A stretch of 64,000 nt of DNA from Citrobacter sp. FP75. Lineage in GTDB: Bacteria; Pseudomonadota; Gammaproteobacteria; Enterobacterales; Enterobacteriaceae. Of the stretch, positions 20,770 to 30,060 are shown piece after piece. The translations under genes were made by a program, and so were the position numbers. Below the pieces are notes generated by a model. That model worked only from the letters and a program-made list of their open reading frames with translations. It did not search any database and was not told the DNA's origin. Numbering within the stretch: the first letter of the stretch is position 1; every line of letters begins with the position of its first letter. The DNA lies in the NCBI RefSeq assembly GCF_018342065.1, contig NZ_JAFDOE010000006.1:167930-231929 (forward strand). The letters run 5' to 3'.

Positions 20770-21851
20770 TGCAGCCCTTTGGTGTACTTGACCGCTATAT
20801 CGGTAAAACCATTTTCACCACCATCATGATGACCTTGTTCATGCTGGTGTCGCTCTCAGGGATCATCAAGTTTGTCGACCAGCTGAAAAAAGCCGGGCAG
20901 GGGAACTACGATGCAATGGGCGCCGGGCTGTATACTCTGCTCAGTGCACCGAAAGACATCCAAATCTTCTTCCCGATGGCGGCGCTGCTCGGCGCACTGC
21001 TGGGTCTGGGCATGCTGGCCCAACGCAGTGAGCTGGTGGTGATGCAGGCTTCTGGCTTTACCCGTATGCAGGTGGCGTTGTCGGTAATGAAAACCGCGAT
21101 CCCGCTGGTGCTGTTGACGATGGCTATCGGTGAATGGGTTGCGCCGCAGGGTGAACAGATGGCGCGTAACTACCGCGCACAGCAAATGTACGGTGGCTCG
21201 CTGCTTTCTACCCAGCAGGGTCTGTGGGCGAAAGATGGCGATAGCTTTGTTTACATCGAACGGGTGACAGGTGACGAAGAGTTAGGGGGCATCAGCATCT
21301 ACTCCTTTAACGACCAGCGTCGTCTGCAGTCTGTGCGCTATGCGGCTTCTGCCAAATTTGATAAAGACAACAAGGTCTGGCGTCTGTCGCAGGTGGATGA
21401 ATCCAACCTGACCGACCCGAAACAAGTCACCGGCTCGCAGACGGTGAGCGGGACCTGGAAGACTAACCTCACGCCAGACAAACTCGGCGTGGTGGCGCTG
21501 GATCCGGATGCGCTCTCGATAAGCGGTCTGCACAACTACGTGAAGTACCTGAAGTCGAGCGGCCAGGACGCCGGACGTTACCAGCTCAACATGTGGAGCA
21601 AAGTCTTCCAGCCGCTGTCCGTGGCGGTAATGATGCTGATGGCGCTGTCGTTTATCTTTGGTCCGCTGCGTAGCGTGCCAATGGGCGTGCGCGTGGTGAC
21701 GGGGATTAGCTTCGGCTTCGTGTTCTATGTGCTGGACCAGATCTTTGGCCCGCTGACGCTGGTGTACGGCATTCCGCCGATTATCGGCGCGCTGCTGCCA
21801 AGCGCCAGTTTCTTCCTGATAAGTCTGTGGCTGATGCTGCGTAAATCATAA
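20769..21851 (+). CDS. lptG: LPS export permease LptG
   Basis: LptG (360 residues) is the second half of the LPS extractor, with the same six-span plus jellyroll plan as LptF (MQPFGVLDRYIGKTIFTT at the start). It overlaps lptF by one base, so the partners are made in equal amounts. A strong hairpin follows. Confidence 0.96.
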   Translation: MQPFGVLDRYIGKTIFTTIMMTLFMLVSLSGIIKFVDQLKKAGQGNYDAMGAGLYTLLSAPKDIQIFFPMAALLGALLGLGMLAQRSELVVMQASGFTRMQVALSVMKTAIPLVLLTMAIGEWVAPQGEQMARNYRAQQMYGGSLLSTQQGLWAKDGDSFVYIERVTGDEELGGISIYSFNDQRRLQSVRYAASAKFDKDNKVWRLSQVDESNLTDPKQVTGSQTVSGTWKTNLTPDKLGVVALDPDALSISGLHNYVKYLKSSGQDAGRYQLNMWSKVFQPLSVAVMMLMALSFIFGPLRSVPMGVRVVTGISFGFVFYVLDQIFGPLTLVYGIPPIIGALLPSASFFLISLWLMLRKS

Positions 21852-21856
21852 CATCT

Positions 21857-21881
21857 GCCCCTCCCGTTATGCGGGAGGGGC
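21857..21881. terminator. Terminator between lptG and yjgR
   Basis: GCCCCTCCCG (21857-21866), loop TTATG, CGGGAGGGGC (21872-21881): a perfect 10-bp stem between convergent genes. The T tract is short, so efficiency is uncertain. Confidence 0.75.
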
Positions 21882-21890
21882 AACTTCCTG

Positions 21891-23393
21891 TTAGCGTTTT
21901 CTCCCGCCCATCAAGCTTCCTAACATGCCGCGGATTATCTGATTAGTGACCTGTCGCGCCGCGCTTTTCGCCACGCTCTGTACCACGCCATCGCGCTTGC
22001 CGCCGCGCGGCCCGGTACTGCCAAACAGAATATCCTTCAACCCACCGAGAATACCGTCGTCAACGTCGACTGCTTTACCGTTAGCCGGTGGCGTATTTTG
22101 CTGCTCGGTGCTGGCCTGCACGCCTTGCTGTAAACGCTCATAGGCGGACTCGCGATCCACCTCTTCTTCATATTTGCCGTACAGCGAAGAGTGGTTAATC
22201 AGCCCGTTGCGTTCATCATCCGTCACCGGCCCCATGCGCGAGCAGGGTGCAATCACCATCGCCCGCTCCACCACCGACGGGCTGCCTTTGGCGTCCAGAA
22301 ACGACACCAGCGCCTCGCCGGTTCCCAGCTCCTGAATGGCTTTCTCGGTATCAAATGCCGGGTTGGCGCGCATGGTTTGCGCCGCGCTTTTCACCGCTTT
22401 CTGATCTTTCGGCGTGAACGCGCGCAGGGCATGCTGCACGCGGTTGCCCAACTGGCCGAGCACGTTGTCGGGAATATCCGACGGATTTTGTGAGACGAAC
22501 CACACGCCGACCCCTTTCGAGCGGATCAGGCGGATCACCTGTTCGATTTTATCCAGCAGCACCTGCGGGGCGTCGTTGAACAGCAGATGGGCTTCATCAA
22601 AGAAGAACACCAGTTTTGGCTTCTCCAGATCGCCGGCTTCCGGCAGCTGTTCGTACAGTTCGGAGAGCATCCACAGCAGGCTGGCGGCGTACAGTTTGGG
22701 CATCTGGTAGAGCTTCTCGGCGCTGAGGATATTAATCATCCCTTTGCCGCTGGCGTCGGTACGCATCCAGTCTTTGATATCCAGCATCGGTTCGCCAAAA
22801 AAGTGCGCCGCTCCCTGCTGCTCCAGCGACAGCAGTCCGCGCTGGATAGCCCCGACCGAGGCGCTACTGATATTGCCGTACTGATTCTGGAAGGATTTAG
22901 CGTTATCGCCGATGTACTGAGTGATGGCCCGCAGGTCTTTGAAATCGAGCAGCAGCAGACCCTGGTCATCGGCGATGCGGAAGATGATATCCAGCACGCC
23001 GGACTGCACGTCGTTGAGGTTCAGCAGACGAGCCAGCAGCAGCGGCCCGAGGTCAGATACCGTGGCTCGCACCGGGTGACCTTTTTCGCCGAAGATATCC
23101 CACACCGTGACCGGGTTAGCATGCGGTTGCCAGTCGATGATGCCGATGTTTTTCAGGCGGGTGAGCAGCTTTTCAGAGGCCTGTCCTTCCTCGGCCACGC
23201 CGGTTAAGTCGCCTTTCACATCGGCCATAAATACCGGTACGCCAATCCCGGACAGCGATTCGGCAAGTTTTTGTAAAGTGACGGTTTTACCGGTCCCGGT
23301 CGCGCCGGTAATCAGTCCGTGGCGGTTGGCCATGCCTGGCAGTAAAAACAGTTCGGTGTCCGGCGTGCGGGCAATTAGCAGGGGTGCGCTCAT
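21891..23393 (-). CDS. yjgR: HerA-like P-loop ATPase YjgR (DUF853)
   Basis: A 500-residue ATPase with Walker A GATGTGKT at residues 30-37 and Walker [13 protein letters not shown] in the middle, of the DUF853/HerA-like helicase family. Role unknown in E. coli; HerA-type proteins pump or thread DNA. I start at [10 protein letters not shown], five codons after the first possible ATG, because it has the family length and a good GGAGGA site. Single gene, convergent with lptG. Confidence 0.92.
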   Translation of the reverse strand: MSAPLLIARTPDTELFLLPGMANRHGLITGATGTGKTVTLQKLAESLSGIGVPVFMADVKGDLTGVAEEGQASEKLLTRLKNIGIIDWQPHANPVTVWDIFGEKGHPVRATVSDLGPLLLARLLNLNDVQSGVLDIIFRIADDQGLLLLDFKDLRAITQYIGDNAKSFQNQYGNISSASVGAIQRGLLSLEQQGAAHFFGEPMLDIKDWMRTDASGKGMINILSAEKLYQMPKLYAASLLWMLSELYEQLPEAGDLEKPKLVFFFDEAHLLFNDAPQVLLDKIEQVIRLIRSKGVGVWFVSQNPSDIPDNVLGQLGNRVQHALRAFTPKDQKAVKSAAQTMRANPAFDTEKAIQELGTGEALVSFLDAKGSPSVVERAMVIAPCSRMGPVTDDERNGLINHSSLYGKYEEEVDRESAYERLQQGVQASTEQQNTPPANGKAVDVDDGILGGLKDILFGSTGPRGGKRDGVVQSVAKSAARQVTNQIIRGMLGSLMGGRKR

Positions 23394-23472
23394 TGAGATT
23401 TCCTCCATTTATCCTGCCTGGAGTATAGGCAATGTCCATCAAAGAGAGTATGCGATGGCGAGAGAAAATGAC

Positions 23473-24471
23473 TTAAAGCGTATTGCCGTGATAAATCTGA
23501 TACCCCAGATCCACGGTGTTGTGGTTATGGTCGTTGTTCTTGATTTTGCTCAGCAACATTTGCGCTGCCATGCGGCCAATGTCAAAGCGCGGGGTGATCA
23601 CGCTGGCGAGGCTTGGGATCATCTGCCTGCCCATTTCCAGCCCGTGAAACCCGGCAATTGAGATCTGTTCCGGGACCGCCAGTTCACGCTCGCGACACAA
23701 CAGCAACGCGCCCATCGCGATATCGTCGTTGGTACAAAACACGCCGTCTACATCCGGATGCGCGGCCAGCGCGTCACGCATCATCTGCGTACCCAGATGG
23801 ATGGAAGAGATAGAGCGTGGGTTGATGCGCAGCGGCGCCAGGCCCCGACGCGTCATGGCATCGCAGTAGCCGCGATAGCGCTGCTCGTCGCGGATGTCGT
23901 CCTTTGAACCCAGATAGAGAATTTTGTGGCGCTGGCGTTTATCCAGCATGGTGCTGACCATATCAAACGCCGCCTGACGGTTATCGAAACCTACTTCCAT
24001 GTCCAGGCGATCGCCCTGAATATCCATCAGCTCCACTACCGGAATGGTGGCTGAGCGCAGAAATTTAACCGTGCGCAGGGTGTGATATTTCTCGGACAAG
24101 ATAATGCCGTCGATATTGTACGACAGCAGGTTGATCACCGACTCTTCCTCGGATTCCCGGTCGTAATTGTAGTTGGCGATCAGCGTCTGATAGTTATGGT
24201 CTGAAGTCACCGACTCTATACCGGCCAGAATGTCAGCGAACAGCTGGTTTTGAAACGAGGGGATCAGCACACCGAGCGTATAGCTTTGCGCGTTCAGCAG
24301 CATCGCGGGCGCACGGTTGGGGATGTAATTAATCTCCTCCATAATCTGCGCGATGCGTTCGCCGGTTTCCTTTGCGACCTTTTTCGGCGAGCGGATGTAG
24401 CGGCTCACCGTCATTTTGGTCACGCCCGCCAGCGTGGCGATGTCTTGCAAAGAAATTCTGTGGTTCCTCAT
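23473..24471 (-). CDS. idnR: LacI-family regulator of idonate genes IdnR
   Basis: A 332-residue LacI/GalR regulator: N-terminal HTH (LQDIATLAGVTKMTVSRYIRSP) followed by a periplasmic-binding-protein-like sensor domain. In E. coli IdnR senses 5-ketogluconate/gluconate and activates idnDOTR while affecting idnK. It lies downstream of idnT, after a 9-bp stem (CCGGGGAGC 24485-24493, GCTCCCCGG 24504-24512) that may lower its expression. Confidence 0.93.
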   Translation of the reverse strand: MRNHRISLQDIATLAGVTKMTVSRYIRSPKKVAKETGERIAQIMEEINYIPNRAPAMLLNAQSYTLGVLIPSFQNQLFADILAGIESVTSDHNYQTLIANYNYDRESEEESVINLLSYNIDGIILSEKYHTLRTVKFLRSATIPVVELMDIQGDRLDMEVGFDNRQAAFDMVSTMLDKRQRHKILYLGSKDDIRDEQRYRGYCDAMTRRGLAPLRINPRSISSIHLGTQMMRDALAAHPDVDGVFCTNDDIAMGALLLCRERELAVPEQISIAGFHGLEMGRQMIPSLASVITPRFDIGRMAAQMLLSKIKNNDHNHNTVDLGYQIYHGNTL

Positions 24472-24484
24472 TTTCTCTCCAGTG

Positions 24485-24512
24485 CCGGGGAGCGCTGACC
24501 TGTGCTCCCCGG
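24485..24512 (-). terminator. Hairpin between idnT and idnR
   Basis: A 9-bp GC-rich stem with a 10-nt loop lies 12 bases after idnT and 14 before idnR. No T run follows on the minus strand, so partial termination or a processing site is more likely than full termination. Confidence 0.45.
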
Positions 24513-24523
24513 TGATGACCGTC

Positions 24524-25840
24524 TTAATGCAGGATGGTGTTCAGCGCCAGAACACCCAGCAGACCCATAATGGAAATCAGCGTCTCCATTACCGTCCATG
24601 TGCGCAACGTTTCGCCCACGCTGAGATTAAAATAGCCTTTAAACAGCCAGAATCCCGGATCGTTAACGTGGGACGCAATCACGCTGCCCGCACCGGTAGC
24701 CAGCACCATCAGCGCCGGGTCAGCGTGGGTGACGTTAATAATCGGCAGCACCACGCCTGCGGTGGTGATCGCCGCCACGGTGGCTGAACCGAGCGCGATG
24801 CGCAGCAAGGCGGCAACCGTCCAGCACATCAGCAACGGAGAAAGCGACGTGCCGGTCATCAGGTGGGAGATATATTGCCCCACGCCGCTGTCGACCAGAA
24901 CCTGCTTAAACGCACCGCCCCCGGCGATGATAAACACAATCATCGCAATTGCGCCGATAGAATCGCCAATGATATCCATAATTTGCTCGATCGTACGTCC
25001 GTTACGTCGACCAAGGGTAAAAATGGCGAGCACGATAGCGATAAACAATGCGACCGCAGGATTACCGATAAACTCAAAGAACACCCGCACGCTGTTGGTT
25101 TTTGGCAGCGTAATTTCACACACCGCCGCTACCGCCATCAGTATCACCGGGATAACCGCCGCAAAGATACTGTTCCAGAACGACGGCATCTCTTCTTCGG
25201 TGAATAGATGCGGATTGAATAACCCTTCCGGCGGCGCTTTCTCAAAGCGGGTCAGCAGCTTAGAGAACAGCGGCCCGGCAACAATCACCGTCGGGATAGT
25301 AATAATAAAGCCGTACAGCAGTGTGGTACCGAGATTAGCTTCGAAAATGGTGGCAATCGCGGTCGGCCCCGGATGCGGCGGCAGAAAACAGTGGGTCACG
25401 GACAGCGCGGCGACCATCGGTACGCCGACATACAGCAGTGGCAGGCCGGACGAGGCCACCACCGTAAATACCAGCGGCAGCAGCAGAACAAAACCGACTT
25501 CGAAAAACATCGCCAGACCCACCACCAGACCGGTGATCACCAGCGCCCACTGCACCCGTTTCTTACCAAACGTGCCAATCAGCGTGGTGGCGATGCGCTG
25601 GGCCGCACCGGTATCGGAAATCAGCTTGCCGAGCATCGCGCCAAACCCGAGGATCATCGCCAGCCCGCCGAGCGTCCCGCCGATCCCGTTTTGTATTGAG
25701 TGCAGAACGGCCTGTGCATCCATCCCTTCGGCAAAACCAACGACCGCCGCCACCAGGACCAGAGCAATAAAGCCGTTAACTTTAAAGCCAATCATCAGGA
25801 CCAGGAGCAGCGCGACGCCTGCCGCAATTATTATTAATGG
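24524..25840 (-). CDS. idnT: GntP-family L-idonate/gluconate permease IdnT
   Basis: A 438-residue GntP-family symporter with about 12-14 hydrophobic spans, starting MPLIIIAAGVALLLVLMIGF, taking up L-idonate, 5-ketogluconate and gluconate. The longer upstream frame adds 12 codons with no support. Between it and idnO is about 100 bases that include a piece of the enterobacterial repeat also seen next to ridA. Confidence 0.94.
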   Translation of the reverse strand, partial: PLIIIAAGVALLLVLMIGFKVNGFIALVLVAAVVGFAEGMDAQAVLHSIQNGIGGTLGGLAMILGFGAMLGKLISDTGAAQRIATTLIGTFGKKRVQWALVITGLVVGLAMFFEVGFVLLLPLVFTVVASSGLPLLYVGVPMVAALSVTHCFLPPHPGPTAIATIFEANLGTTLLYGFIITIPTVIVAGPLFSKLLTRFEKAPPEGLFNPHLFTEEEMPSFWNSIFAAVIPVILMAVAAVCEITLPKTNSVRVFFEFIGNPAVALFIAIVLAIFTLGRRNGRTIEQIMDIIGDSIGAIAMIVFIIAGGGAFKQVLVDSGVGQYISHLMTGTSLSPLLMCWTVAALLRIALGSATVAAITTAGVVLPIINVTHADPALMVLATGAGSVIASHVNDPGFWLFKGYFNLSVGETLRTWTVMETLISIMGLLGVLALNTILH

Positions 25841-25947
25841 CATAATCGTTTCTCTTATATCCCCGTCATCCTGCAACTCGAATGATTTAGGGTGTATGTG
25901 CCAAAAAGGCAGCGCCTGGGCGCTGCGTGATGTTGCGTTGTGTTGTA

Positions 25948-26712
25948 TCAGACGGCGACCAGCATGCCGCCATCGACAAACAACAGGTGTCCGTTAACAA
26001 AATCGGATGCTTTGGAAGAGAGGAATACCGCCGCGCCGATCAGCTCCTGCGGATCGCCCCAGCGCGCGGCTGGCGTACGTTTGCACAGCCAGGCGGTGAA
26101 GGCTTCATCCTCGACCAGCGCTTTGGTCATTTCGGTTTTGAAGTAGCCCGGCGCGATCCCGTTGACCTGGATATTGTGGCGCGCCAGCTCAACGCACATC
26201 CCGCGGGTAAGCATTTTTACCGCGCCTTTCGAGGCGGCGTACGGCGTGATGGTGTCGCGGCCCAGCTCGCTCTGCATGGAGCAGATGTTGATGACCTTCC
26301 CGGCCTGACGTTCCACCATGCGACGTGTTACCGCCTGCGAGACCAGGAACACCGCAGTCTGGTTAACGGCAATCACATCGTTCCAGTCCTGTTCCGGAAA
26401 CTCGGTAAACGGATGGCGGCGCTGAATACCGGCGTTATTCACCAGCACATCAATTTGGCCAATGTCTTTTTCGATATGGTCGATGGCGGCATCGATATCC
26501 TGTTTATGCGTAACATTGAAAGGCGCGGCAACGGCGCGAATCCCTTCCTGCTGCAGTTTGGCGACGGCGGCCTCCGCGCGCTCCTGCGTAATATCATTGA
26601 CGATAATCTGCGCGCCGTATTTGCCCAGTCCGGTCGCCAGTAAATAACCAATCCCCTGGGCCGAACCGGTGATCAGAATATTTTTTCCGTCCAGTGAAAA
26701 AAGATCGTTCAT
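25948..26712 (-). CDS. idnO: 5-keto-D-gluconate 5-reductase IdnO
   Basis: A 254-residue short-chain dehydrogenase with the cofactor loop TGSAQGIG near residue 15, NNAG motif and active-site YAASK. IdnO reduces 5-ketogluconate to gluconate in the L-idonate pathway. Two ATGs are adjacent; the second gives the E. coli length. It follows idnD by 11 bases. Confidence 0.95.
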   Translation of the reverse strand: MNDLFSLDGKNILITGSAQGIGYLLATGLGKYGAQIIVNDITQERAEAAVAKLQQEGIRAVAAPFNVTHKQDIDAAIDHIEKDIGQIDVLVNNAGIQRRHPFTEFPEQDWNDVIAVNQTAVFLVSQAVTRRMVERQAGKVINICSMQSELGRDTITPYAASKGAVKMLTRGMCVELARHNIQVNGIAPGYFKTEMTKALVEDEAFTAWLCKRTPAARWGDPQELIGAAVFLSSKASDFVNGHLLFVDGGMLVAV

Positions 26713-26723
26713 CATGCTATTCC

Positions 26724-27767
26724 TTATTTTATGTCTTCAAAAACGAGCTGCACTTTCGCCGCCTGGGTTTTATCCCCGGCGAAGATCAGCGCTTGTTCGA
26801 GGTCGGTAAACGGATATTCGGCGCTGAGTAACGGCAGCGGATCGATAACGTTATTTGCCAGCCACGACACCGCGGTGTTGAACTCGGTGGTAAAGCGGAA
26901 CGAGCCTTTGAGCGAGATCTCTTTGCCGATCAGCATCATCATCGGGAAGTCCGGCACCGCACCGCCCATGCCGACCTGCACCATCACGCCTTTCGCGCGG
27001 GTCACTTCCAGACAGGTGGTGATTGAGGACGGATGACCGGAGACTTCGAAGCTGACGTCGAAGTAGCCTTTCTCTTTTTTCCACTCGTCGAGCGAGCCCT
27101 GCTGCGGGTTAATCAGCGTATCGGCACCCATCTGTTGCGCCAGCGAGAGCGAGCGTGGGCTGATATCCGCACAGACGATTTCTGCCGCGCCGAGTGTTTT
27201 CACCGCGCTGACGATCAGGCAGCCAATAGGCCCAACGCCGGAGATAAACACGCGCTTGCCCTGCAGGTCGCCCGCTTCATGTGCGGCGTGGATCGCCACC
27301 GCCAACGGTTCGGCAAAGGCCATAACTTTTTCATCGGCCTGCTGCGGGTAAGGGATACACTGCGCGGTATCGACGGTTTTAAACTGCGTAAAGCCGCCGT
27401 CGACGTGGGGAAAATACATGGCGCTGCCAAAAAAGCGCATTTCCGTACACTGGTTTTCTTCATGCTGCAGACAGTATTTACAGTGGCCGCAGGGCTTCGA
27501 CGGATTAATCGCCACCGACTGACCTTCATGTAATTCTTTTGAATCGCTGTGCACTACTTTACCAATAACTTCATGGCCTAAAATCATCGGCGCTTTGACG
27601 GTAAAATTACCGACTTTGCCTTCCTGATAATAATGTAAATCGGAACCACAAATACCGCCTCGGGTAATTTTTACCAGCGTTCCTTTATTATTCCATTCTA
27701 TATTTTGGTCGGTAATGGCAACAGTTTTCTTGCCTGCGACAACGCAGGATTGGGTTTTGACTTGCAT
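26724..27767 (-). CDS. idnD: L-idonate 5-dehydrogenase IdnD
   Basis: A 347-residue zinc-dependent medium-chain dehydrogenase oxidising L-idonate to 5-ketogluconate. Catalytic-zinc motifs GGICGSDLHYYQEGK and GHEVIGKV, the four structural-zinc cysteines (CGHCKYCLQHEENQC) and a GVGPIG nucleotide loop are all visible. First gene of idnD-O-T-R, divergent from idnK. Confidence 0.95.
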   Translation of the reverse strand: MQVKTQSCVVAGKKTVAITDQNIEWNNKGTLVKITRGGICGSDLHYYQEGKVGNFTVKAPMILGHEVIGKVVHSDSKELHEGQSVAINPSKPCGHCKYCLQHEENQCTEMRFFGSAMYFPHVDGGFTQFKTVDTAQCIPYPQQADEKVMAFAEPLAVAIHAAHEAGDLQGKRVFISGVGPIGCLIVSAVKTLGAAEIVCADISPRSLSLAQQMGADTLINPQQGSLDEWKKEKGYFDVSFEVSGHPSSITTCLEVTRAKGVMVQVGMGGAVPDFPMMMLIGKEISLKGSFRFTTEFNTAVSWLANNVIDPLPLLSAEYPFTDLEQALIFAGDKTQAAKVQLVFEDIK

Positions 27768-27829
27768 AAATGCCTCACTGGTCAGGTAGTAACCTCGGCA
27801 GCATTTAAACGGTTTTAATTGTTATTATT

Positions 27830-27845
27830 TGTGACGCAGATCACG
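27830..27845. promoter_or_regulatory. CRP site in the idnD-idnK divergent region
   Basis: TGTGACGCAGATCACG matches the CRP consensus except for the last base. It lies 63 bases upstream of idnD, as expected for catabolite control of the idonate genes. Confidence 0.7.
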
Positions 27846-27866
27846 CTGAGAAATTGTTACACTACA

Positions 27867-27882
27867 ATGTTACGCATAACGT
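27867..27882. promoter_or_regulatory. IdnR/GntR-type operator
   Basis: ATGTTACGCATAACGT resembles the palindromic gluconate-family operator (ATGTTA, 4 bases, TAACAT) with one mismatch in the right arm. It sits between idnD and idnK, where IdnR or GntR could act on both. Confidence 0.65.
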
Positions 27883-27984
27883 GATGCGCCCTGTAAATCT
27901 GCTCAGTCGCGGCGAAAAAAGGTGAATTCTGCAATGTGGAAGGCGTAGTATCGCGCCATGGAATATGAATCTGGAGTTTTTTCA

Positions 27985-28506
27985 ATGGCCGGGGAAAGTT
28001 ATATTTTGATGGGCGTTTCGGGAAGCGGTAAATCTTTAATTGGCAGTAAAATTGCCGCTGTATTATCGGCTAAATTTATTGATGGCGACGATCTCCATCC
28101 CGCTAAAAATATTGATAAAATGTCTGAAGGTATTCCATTAACCGATGAAGACCGACTGCCGTGGCTAGCGCGATTAAATGACGCTTCCTACAGTTTATAT
28201 AAAAAGAACGAGACCGGGTTTATTGTCTGCTCGTCATTAAAAAAACAGTACCGTGATATATTGCGTCAGGGCAGCCCGAATGTGCATTTCCTGTGGCTGG
28301 ACGGCGATTACGAGACCATTCTGGCGCGCATGCAGCGTCGGGCAGGGCATTTTATGCCGGTGGGATTACTCAAAAGTCAGTTCGACGCGCTGGAGTGCCC
28401 GCAGGAGGATGAACGCGATATTGCCCGCATCGACGTGAACCATGACATCGAGCATGTGACAGAACAGTGCCGCCAGGCGGTGCTCGCGTTTCGTAACGGG
28501 CAATAA
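27985..28506 (+). CDS. idnK: D-gluconate kinase, thermosensitive, IdnK
   Basis: A 173-residue gluconokinase with Walker A GVSGSGKS near residue 10 and DGDDLHPAKNIDKM, phosphorylating gluconate to 6-phosphogluconate for the Entner-Doudoroff or pentose phosphate pathway. I start at MAGESYILMG, as in E. coli, although the frame is open nine codons upstream (MEYESGVFS). It is shorter at the C-terminus than the 187 residues I recall for E. coli. Confidence 0.93.
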   Translation: MAGESYILMGVSGSGKSLIGSKIAAVLSAKFIDGDDLHPAKNIDKMSEGIPLTDEDRLPWLARLNDASYSLYKKNETGFIVCSSLKKQYRDILRQGSPNVHFLWLDGDYETILARMQRRAGHFMPVGLLKSQFDALECPQEDERDIARIDVNHDIEHVTEQCRQAVLAFRNGQ

Positions 28507-28530
28507 GCTCAGCCCCTTGCGGGACTGAGC
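28507..28530. terminator. Terminator between idnK and ahr
   Basis: GCTCAGCCCC and GGGACTGAGC form a stem with one mismatch and a TTGC loop between the two convergent genes. No long T run. Confidence 0.6.
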
Positions 28531-28537
28531 CACAACA

Positions 28538-29557
28538 TCAGAAATCGGCTTTCAGCACCACGCGGTAGCGGGCTTTACCGTCACGCACGTGCTGGATTGC
28601 TTCGTTAATTTGCGACATCGGGTACAGTTCGGTGGTGGGCGACACCTTGCTGCGCCCGGCAAACTTCATCAGCTTGCGCAGCTCGAATGGCGTCCCGGTC
28701 GCCGAACCGGAAATGCTGCGATCGCCGGCAATTAAGGTAAATGCCGGAACCGGCAGCGGCTTCAGTACCGCGCCGACGGTATGGAAGTTACCGCCGTAGG
28801 CCAGCGCTTCAAAATAGGGCTGCCAGTCGAGATCGACGTTAACCGTGTTAATAATGAGATCGAACTGGCCCGCCAGCGCTTTTAGTGCATTCGGATCGCG
28901 GCTGTTGACCACCTTATCTGCCCCCATCGCCAGCACTTCCTGCTCTTTCGCCGGATTGGAGCTGAACGCGGTCACTTCGCAGCCCATCGCGTGTAACAGC
29001 TTTATGGCGATATGCCCCAGGCCGCCGATGCCGATTACCCCGACGCGGCTGGTGGCGGTGATATGGTGCATCAGCAGCGGTTTGAATACGGTGATACCGC
29101 CGCACAGCAAGGGACCAGCTGCCGCCAGGTCAATGCTCTCTGGCAACGGGATCACCCACTGCCAGTCGGCTCGCAGTTTCTCGGCAAAGCCGCCGCGATT
29201 GAGAATAGTGGGAACGGAACCTTCCAGACAGTTAATCTGATTACCGCTGATACAGGCGTCGCAATGCCCGCAGCTGCGCGCCGTCCAGCCAATGCCGACG
29301 CGCTGACCAACCTTCAGACCCTTACCCTGCGCTGCGCTGCCGAGCGCTGCCACGCGACCAATCACCTCATGCCCGGCAACCAGCGGATACTGAGAGAATC
29401 CCCATTCATTGTCGATCATCGACAAATCGGAATGACAGATACCGCAGTAATCGACCTGGACCTCGACATCTTCCGGCTTGAGCTCGCCCGCATCATATTC
29501 ATAGAGTTCGAGTTCGCTGCCCGCCGCTTTTGCGGCGTAGCTTTTAATCATCGACAT
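28538..29557 (-). CDS. ahr: NADPH-dependent aldehyde reductase Ahr
   Basis: A 339-residue zinc-dependent medium-chain alcohol dehydrogenase (formerly YjgB). Catalytic zinc motifs CGICHSDL and GHEVIGRV, structural zinc cysteines [15 protein letters not shown] and the GIGGLGH cofactor loop are present. E. coli Ahr reduces a broad set of aldehydes. It is the last core gene before leuX and the island. Confidence 0.95.
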   Translation of the reverse strand: MSMIKSYAAKAAGSELELYEYDAGELKPEDVEVQVDYCGICHSDLSMIDNEWGFSQYPLVAGHEVIGRVAALGSAAQGKGLKVGQRVGIGWTARSCGHCDACISGNQINCLEGSVPTILNRGGFAEKLRADWQWVIPLPESIDLAAAGPLLCGGITVFKPLLMHHITATSRVGVIGIGGLGHIAIKLLHAMGCEVTAFSSNPAKEQEVLAMGADKVVNSRDPNALKALAGQFDLIINTVNVDLDWQPYFEALAYGGNFHTVGAVLKPLPVPAFTLIAGDRSISGSATGTPFELRKLMKFAGRSKVSPTTELYPMSQINEAIQHVRDGKARYRVVLKADF

Positions 29558-29722
29558 CGTGTTTCCCTCAGTGTGGTGTTGAACTGGAAGTGTAGAGCAT
29601 CGGGAAACGGGACGCTTCGCAGAAGGGGGGATTAAGGTGGCTATAAACTGTGATGGTGATTGCAGGTGTGCAAGGTAATGCTGAAATTTTCAACACTTAG
29701 CAGGCCAGACACACGCTGGCGC

Positions 29723-29750
29723 TTGCATGGTGGCGCACGACAGGTATAAT
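29723..29750 (+). promoter_or_regulatory. leuX promoter
   Basis: TTGCAT (29723-29728), a 16-base spacer and TATAAT (29745-29750), 27 bases before the tRNA. Confidence 0.8.
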
Positions 29751-29777
29751 CCACAACGTTTTCCGCATCCCTTCCGT

Positions 29778-29862
29778 GCCGGAGTGGCGAAATCGGTAGA
29801 CGCAGTTGATTCAAAATCAACCGTAGAAATACGTGCCGGTTCGAGTCCGGCCTTCGGCACCA
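29778..29862 (+). tRNA. leuX: tRNA-Leu(CAA), leuX; island attachment site
   Basis: An 85-nt class II tRNA with the long variable arm, anticodon CAA in TTGATTCAAAATCAA, T-arm GGTTCGAGTCC and encoded CCA end. The acceptor stem is GCCGGAG/CTTCGGC, with a G-U pair at position 5 where I recall A-U in E. coli. leuX is a well-known integration site for P4-type islands; the integrase gene starts 200 bases downstream, so the 3' end of the gene is the probable left attachment core. Confidence 0.97.
29840..29862 (+). other. Probable left attachment site (attL) in the leuX 3' end
   Basis: P4-type integrases usually recombine within the T-arm and acceptor 3' half of the tRNA. The span from the T-loop to CCA is the expected core. 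I found no second copy to the right in this window, so the core length cannot be defined. Confidence 0.55.
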
Positions 29863-29875
29863 TCGGAACATCAAT

Positions 29876-29899
29876 AGACGTCAATGGACGTCTTTTTTT
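29876..29899 (+). terminator. leuX terminator
   Basis: AGACGTC (29876-29882), loop AATG, GACGTCT (29887-29893), followed by a run of T: an intrinsic terminator 14 bases after the tRNA. Confidence 0.88.
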
Positions 29900-30060
29900 G
29901 TGCCTGAAATCCAGTATCCGCAAGGCTTTCCTCGCTTTTTCACTCAACCTAAGTCAACCTGATTCAATCTACATCAACTTACTGATGCGGGTACAACTGC
30001 GGGTATATCCCGGTTCGATAATGTTTGTACCCACACAGAACCCTTGAAAGGATACTCATC

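Noticed and set aside
24729..25997. 422-codon open frame on the plus strand
   Set aside because: Antisense to idnT, rich in Ser/Thr/Pro/Ile in the pattern expected of a shadow frame, no ribosome site.
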